Source of the DNA: CBDCGJ01 sp965216645
GTDB lineage: Bacteria; Pseudomonadota; Alphaproteobacteria; GCA-2731375
Assembly: GCA_965216645.1 (NCBI GenBank)
Contig: CBDCGJ010000041.1
Location: forward strand, 26,330 to 90,329
Direction of reading: 5' to 3'
Length of the DNA: 64,000 nucleotides
Positions 60,392 to 64,000 of this stretch are shown here, one piece after another. Numbering within the stretch: the first letter of the stretch is position 1; each line of letters starts with the position of its first letter. A program made the position numbers and the translations under genes. The notes beneath the pieces were generated by a model. It had not been told where the DNA came from. It searched no databases and saw only the letters and a program-made list of their open reading frames with translations.

Positions 60392-62888
60392 ATGAGCGCC
60401 AATCGACGAGATTTTCTGAAAGCCAGTGCCGCCGCGGCCACCGCCGCCGTGGCCGGGGTTCATCTGCCCGGCGTCGCGGCGGCGGCGAGCGGTCCGGACG
60501 GCATTCGTTGGGACAAGGCGCCCTGCCGCTTCTGCGGCACCGGCTGCGGCGTGTTGGTCGGGGTGAAGAATGGCCGGGTTGTTGCGACCCAAGGCGATCC
60601 GGAGGCGCCGGTAAACCGCGGCCTCAACTGCGTCAAGGGCTATTTCCTGTCCAAGATCATGTATGGCGCCGACCGGGTGACCAAACCGCTGCTGCGCCTG
60701 AAGGACGGCAAATACGACAAGAACGGCGAATTCGAGCCGGTCAGCTGGGACATGGCCTTCGACGTCATGGCCGAGCAATTCAAGAAAGCGATGAAAAAGA
60801 GCGGTCCGAAAGCGGTCGGCATGTTCGGCTCCGGCCAGTGGACGGTCTGGGAAGGTTACGCCGCGGTCAAGCTGATGAAGGCCGGCTTCCGCAGCAACAA
60901 TATCGATCCCAACGCGCGGCACTGTATGGCTTCCGCCGTCGCCGCCTTCATGCGCGGCTTCGGCATCGACGAGCCCATGGGCTGTTTACGACGATCTTGA
61001 GGCGGCGGATACCTTCGTGCTCTGGGGCGCCAATATGGCGGAGATGCATCCGATCCTGTGGTCGCGGCTGACCGATACCCGGCTGACCAAACCGGGGGCG
61101 GAAGTGCATGTGCTGTCGACCTTCGAAAACCGCTGCTTCGAACTGGCGGATAATGAGATGGTCTTCGCGCCGCATACGGACCTGGCGATCCTGAACTACA
61201 TCGCCAATCACATCATCCAGTCGGGCGCGGTGAATGAGGCGTTCGTGCGCGATCATGTCACGATCACCAAGACCGCGACCGATATCGGCTATGGTCTGCG
61301 TCCCAGCGACCCGCGCGAACAGAAAGCGGCCAATCCGGCCGGCAGCGGCCGGCATGGCAAACTGACCAAGATCGCCTTCGACGAATATGCCGAGGCGGTA
61401 TCGAAATACACGCTCGACCATGCCAGCGAACTCTCCGGCGTGCCCAAGGAGAAGCTGGAGCGGCTGGCCAAGGCCTATGCGGATCCGGCGCGCAAGGTCG
61501 CGTCCTATTGGACCATGGGCTTCAATCAGCATACCCGCGGCACCTGGGTGAACGGGCTGCTCTATAACGTGCATCTGCTGACCGGCAAGATCGCGGAGCC
61601 GGGCAACAGTCCGTTTTCGCTGACCGGCCAACCGTCCGCCTGCGGCACGGCGCGGGAGGTCGGCACCTTCGCCCATCGGCTGCCGGCCGACATGGTGGTG
61701 GCCAACAAAGCGCACCGGGATTTCGCCGAGAAGGTCTGGAAGCTGCCGGAAGGCACGATCCCGCCGAAGCCAGGCCTGCATGCGGTACTGCACAACCGGG
61801 CGCTCAAGGATGGCAAGCTGAACGCCTACTGGATCATGTGCACCAACAATCTGCAGGCGGCGCCGAACCTGAATCAGGAGACCTATCCCGGCTACCGCAA
61901 TCCGGAGAATTTCGTCGTCGTCTCCGACCCCTATCCGACGGTGACGGCGATGGCGGCTGACCTGATCCTGCCCACCGCCATGTGGGTGGAAAAGGAAGGC
62001 GCCTACGGCAATGCGGAGCGGCGCACCCAATTCTGGCGCGAGCAAGTGGCGCCGCCGGGCGAGGCCCGCTCCGACGTCTGGCAGATCGTCGAGTTTTCCA
62101 AGCGCTTCAAGGTCGACGAGGTTTGGCCGGCGGAGCTGCTGGCGAAGGCGCCGGAATACAAGGACAAGACCCTCTACGATCTGCTGTTCGCCAACGGCCA
62201 GGTCGACAAGTTCCCGCTGTCGGAATTGCAGCAAGGCTACGGCAATCACGAATCCCAGGATTTCGGCTTCTATTTGCAGAAAGGCCTGTTCGAGGAATAT
62301 GCCGTGTTCGGCCGGGGCAAGGGTCACGACCTGGCGCCGTTCGACACCTATCACCAGGTCCGCGGTCTGCGCTGGCCGGTGGTCGACGGCAAGGAAACCC
62401 AGTGGCGCTATCGGGAAGGCTACGACCCCTATGTCAAAGCCGGTCGGGGCGTGCAGTTCTACGGCAAGAAGGACGACCGCGCCCGCATCATCTTCGCCCC
62501 CTACGAACCGCCGGCGGAAAGCCCGGACGCGGACTACAAGATGTGGCTGGTCACCGGCCGGGTGCTGGAGCATTGGCATTCCGGCTCCATGACCCGACGG
62601 GTGCCGGAGCTGCATCGGTCCTTCCCCAACGCCGTCGTCTATATGCATCCCGACGACGCCGAGGCCCAGGGCTTGCGCCGGGGCCAGGCGGTCAAGGTGG
62701 CGACCCGGCGCGGCGAATTGGAGACCACGGTGGAAACCCGAGGCCGCAACAAGCCGCCCCAGGGTGTCGTCTTCATGCCCTGGTTCGATGCCAGTCAATT
62801 GGTCAACAAACTGACCCTGGACGCGACCTGCCCGATCTCCAAGCAGACGGATTTCAAGAAATGCGCCTGCCGGATCGAGCGGGTATGA
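60392..62888 (+). pseudogene. napA: periplasmic nitrate reductase catalytic subunit NapA, frameshifted
   Basis: Twin-arginine signal NRRDFLKASAAAATAAVAG, then the [4Fe-4S] ligands Cys45, Cys48, Cys52 and Cys80, and Cys178 (ARHCMAS), the molybdenum ligand. After Cys198 the frame breaks at CTGTTTACGACG (60982-60993). Removing one T from the TTT at 60985-60987 gives GCYDDLEAADTFVLWGANMA and continues to 62888; the restored 831 residues are the normal NapA length. The second part has all usual features, including DLILPTAMWVEKEGAYGNAE. As written, the gene encodes only 202 residues plus an unexported fragment. The perfect rest of the frame suggests a recent mutation or a base-calling error. Confidence 0.95.
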
Positions 62889-62902
62889 GAAGGAGAGGGC
62901 CG

Positions 62903-63346
62903 ATGACACGCCTGAAACTACTGACCGGCTTGGCACTGGCAATCGTCATGATCGCGCCGCTGGCGGCGCAGGAAGCGGGGCTCGTCACCTTGCGCGGCGA
63001 TGTCGCGATCGAGGAGAGCACGCCGGCGCCGATCCCGGCCAAGCAGAATACCACGTCCGGCCGCTTCCAGCGGGCCTACCGACAGCAGCCGCCGATGATC
63101 CCGCACCGTATTCGCGGCTATCAGATCGATCTGAAAGCCAACAAATGCATGAGCTGTCACGATTGGCCGAACAATGTGGAGCAGGGCGCGCCGAAGATTT
63201 CCGAAACCCACTATTTCGACCGCGCCGGTGTCGCCCTCGACCGGGTCGCCCGCACCCGTTGGTTCTGCACCCAGTGCCACGTACCGCAAGCCAATGTGAA
63301 GCCGCTGGTCGACAACGGCTTCGTCAACGCCATCAATGTCGAATGA
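62903..63346 (+). CDS. napB: periplasmic nitrate reductase cytochrome c subunit NapB
   Basis: 147 residues. Signal peptide about 1-23 (LLTGLALAIVMIAPLAAQ). Two haem sites, CMSCH (82-86) and CTQCH (122-126), carry electrons from NapC to NapA. PPMIPHRIRGYQIDLKANKC and VPQANVKPLVDNGF are family landmarks. GGAGAGGG precedes the ATG. It is intact, unlike napA. Confidence 0.95.
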   Translation: MTRLKLLTGLALAIVMIAPLAAQEAGLVTLRGDVAIEESTPAPIPAKQNTTSGRFQRAYRQQPPMIPHRIRGYQIDLKANKCMSCHDWPNNVEQGAPKISETHYFDRAGVALDRVARTRWFCTQCHVPQANVKPLVDNGFVNAINVE

Positions 63347-63362
63347 ACGGACGGGTCGGGAG

Positions 63363-64000
63363 ATGAGCGAGCAACAAGACACGGGCCCTCGGCCCGGCTG
63401 GATCCGGCGCTTATGGCGGTACTTCTGGTCGCCGCATAGCCGCTATTCCCTCGGCGCCATCGTCATCTTCGGCTTCTTCGCCGGGATCATCTTCTGGGGC
63501 GGCTTCAACACCGCCATGGAGCTGACGAATACGGAGACCTTCTGCATCAGCTGTCACGAAATGGAGCAAAACGTCTATCGGGAGTACAAACAGACCATTC
63601 ACTACAACAACCATTCGGGCGTGCGCGCCACCTGCCCCGATTGTCATGTGCCGAAGCCGTGGGTCTACAAGGTCATTCGCAAAATCCAGGCGACCAACGA
63701 GCTCTATCATAAGGCGGTCGGGTCCATCGATACCCGAGAGAAATTCGAGGCGAAGCGGTTGCAGCTGGCGGAAAATGTCTGGCGGGCCATGAAAACCACC
63801 GATTCCCGCGAGTGCCGCAACTGCCACAATTTCAGCTATATGGATCTGACCATGCAGGAAAACCGGGCGGCGAAGCGGCATCAGGCCGCCATCGACAAAG
63901 GCATGACCTGTATCGACTGTCACAAAGGCATCGCCCACGAGCTGCCGGCCGGCGCGCTGGCGGGGCAAGCCAATGCGGCGCCGAACGGGAAAACCGAAAG
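63363..64000 (+). CDS. napC: tetra-haem quinol dehydrogenase NapC, 3' end outside window
   Basis: 212 residues visible. One membrane anchor at about 30-50 (LGAIVIFGFFAGIIFWGGF) and four haem sites: CISCH (61-65), CPDCH (91-95), CRNCH (151-155) and CIDCH (183-187). NapC takes electrons from the quinol pool and gives them to NapB. It starts 17 bp after napB. The last residues (GQANAAPNGK) are a low-complexity tail that continues past the end. Confidence 0.95.
   Translation, partial: MSEQQDTGPRPGWIRRLWRYFWSPHSRYSLGAIVIFGFFAGIIFWGGFNTAMELTNTETFCISCHEMEQNVYREYKQTIHYNNHSGVRATCPDCHVPKPWVYKVIRKIQATNELYHKAVGSIDTREKFEAKRLQLAENVWRAMKTTDSRECRNCHNFSYMDLTMQENRAAKRHQAAIDKGMTCIDCHKGIAHELPAGALAGQANAAPNGKTE

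Noticed and set aside
60948..62942. Long minus-strand open frame (664 codons) opposite napA
   Set aside because: It is antisense to a clear NapA coding sequence; high GC at third positions produces such shadows.

Overview
The window is 64 kb of high-GC, gene-dense DNA from an alphaproteobacterium, most likely of the Rhodospirillales or a close relative. The evidence is the gene order aroE-maf / ppsR / hemE-hemH-hemJ ... rho (the neighbourhood of the chromosomal origin in many alphaproteobacteria), dapB near nth, a bactofilin, HslV with a short propeptide, dnaK-dnaJ with an alpha-type RpoH promoter, and a periplasmic nitrate reductase operon. No tRNA, rRNA, CRISPR array, intact transposase or phage gene was recognised.

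Layout. 1-9.4 kb: start of a P-II regulator gene, two overlapping sulfotransferase paralogs, a luciferase-type flavin monooxygenase, a sensor class III cyclase, an FkbM methyltransferase, a MoeB/ThiF-type enzyme, an esterase and a nucleoside hydrolase. 9.4-10.4 kb: a gap with small palindromic elements. 10.4-20.4 kb: aroE, maf, an unknown gene and ppsR face hemE-hemH-hemJ across a 402-bp spacer with DnaA-box-like words, my candidate for oriC; a small AT-rich island (MerR-like, GIY-YIG and ribbon-helix-helix proteins, then a SnoaL-like protein) separates hemJ from rho. 20.5-32 kb: dapB, a frameshifted glutathione transferase, nth, an envelope cluster (lipoprotein, bactofilin, EI24 protein), amidase, adenosine kinase, a membrane ferredoxin-cyclase fusion, and hslVU. 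32-41.5 kb: TPR protein, dnaK-dnaJ, a DUF1848 protein, methyltransferase, glutathione synthetase, class I amidotransferase, GNAT. 42-48.3 kb: exported proteins (sorbosone-dehydrogenase-like propeller, di-haem oxidoreductase, zinc peptidase) and a nucleotidyltransferase. 48.3-52 kb: a decayed accessory zone with gene relics and repeats. 52-59.7 kb: double-cupin protein, a von Willebrand A protein with eight 88-residue repeats, a DUF1223 protein, a CoA ligase and an AAA-type ATPase. 60.1-64 kb: napD-napA-napB-napC, cut by the window end.

Two themes stand out. First, the spaces between genes are full of short palindromic repeat elements of at least six sequence families; several sit at, or form, the 3' ends of genes (aroE and the DUF1848 gene). 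Second, six genes are broken or decayed: the glutathione transferase (+1 base), napA (+1 base), a secreted protein before the di-haem oxidoreductase (in-frame TGA), a 111-residue protein gene (14-bp tandem duplication), a relic paralog of a membrane protein, and relics resembling a cupin 3' end. The two single-base cases could be assembly errors; the 14-bp duplication and the relics are more likely real decay.
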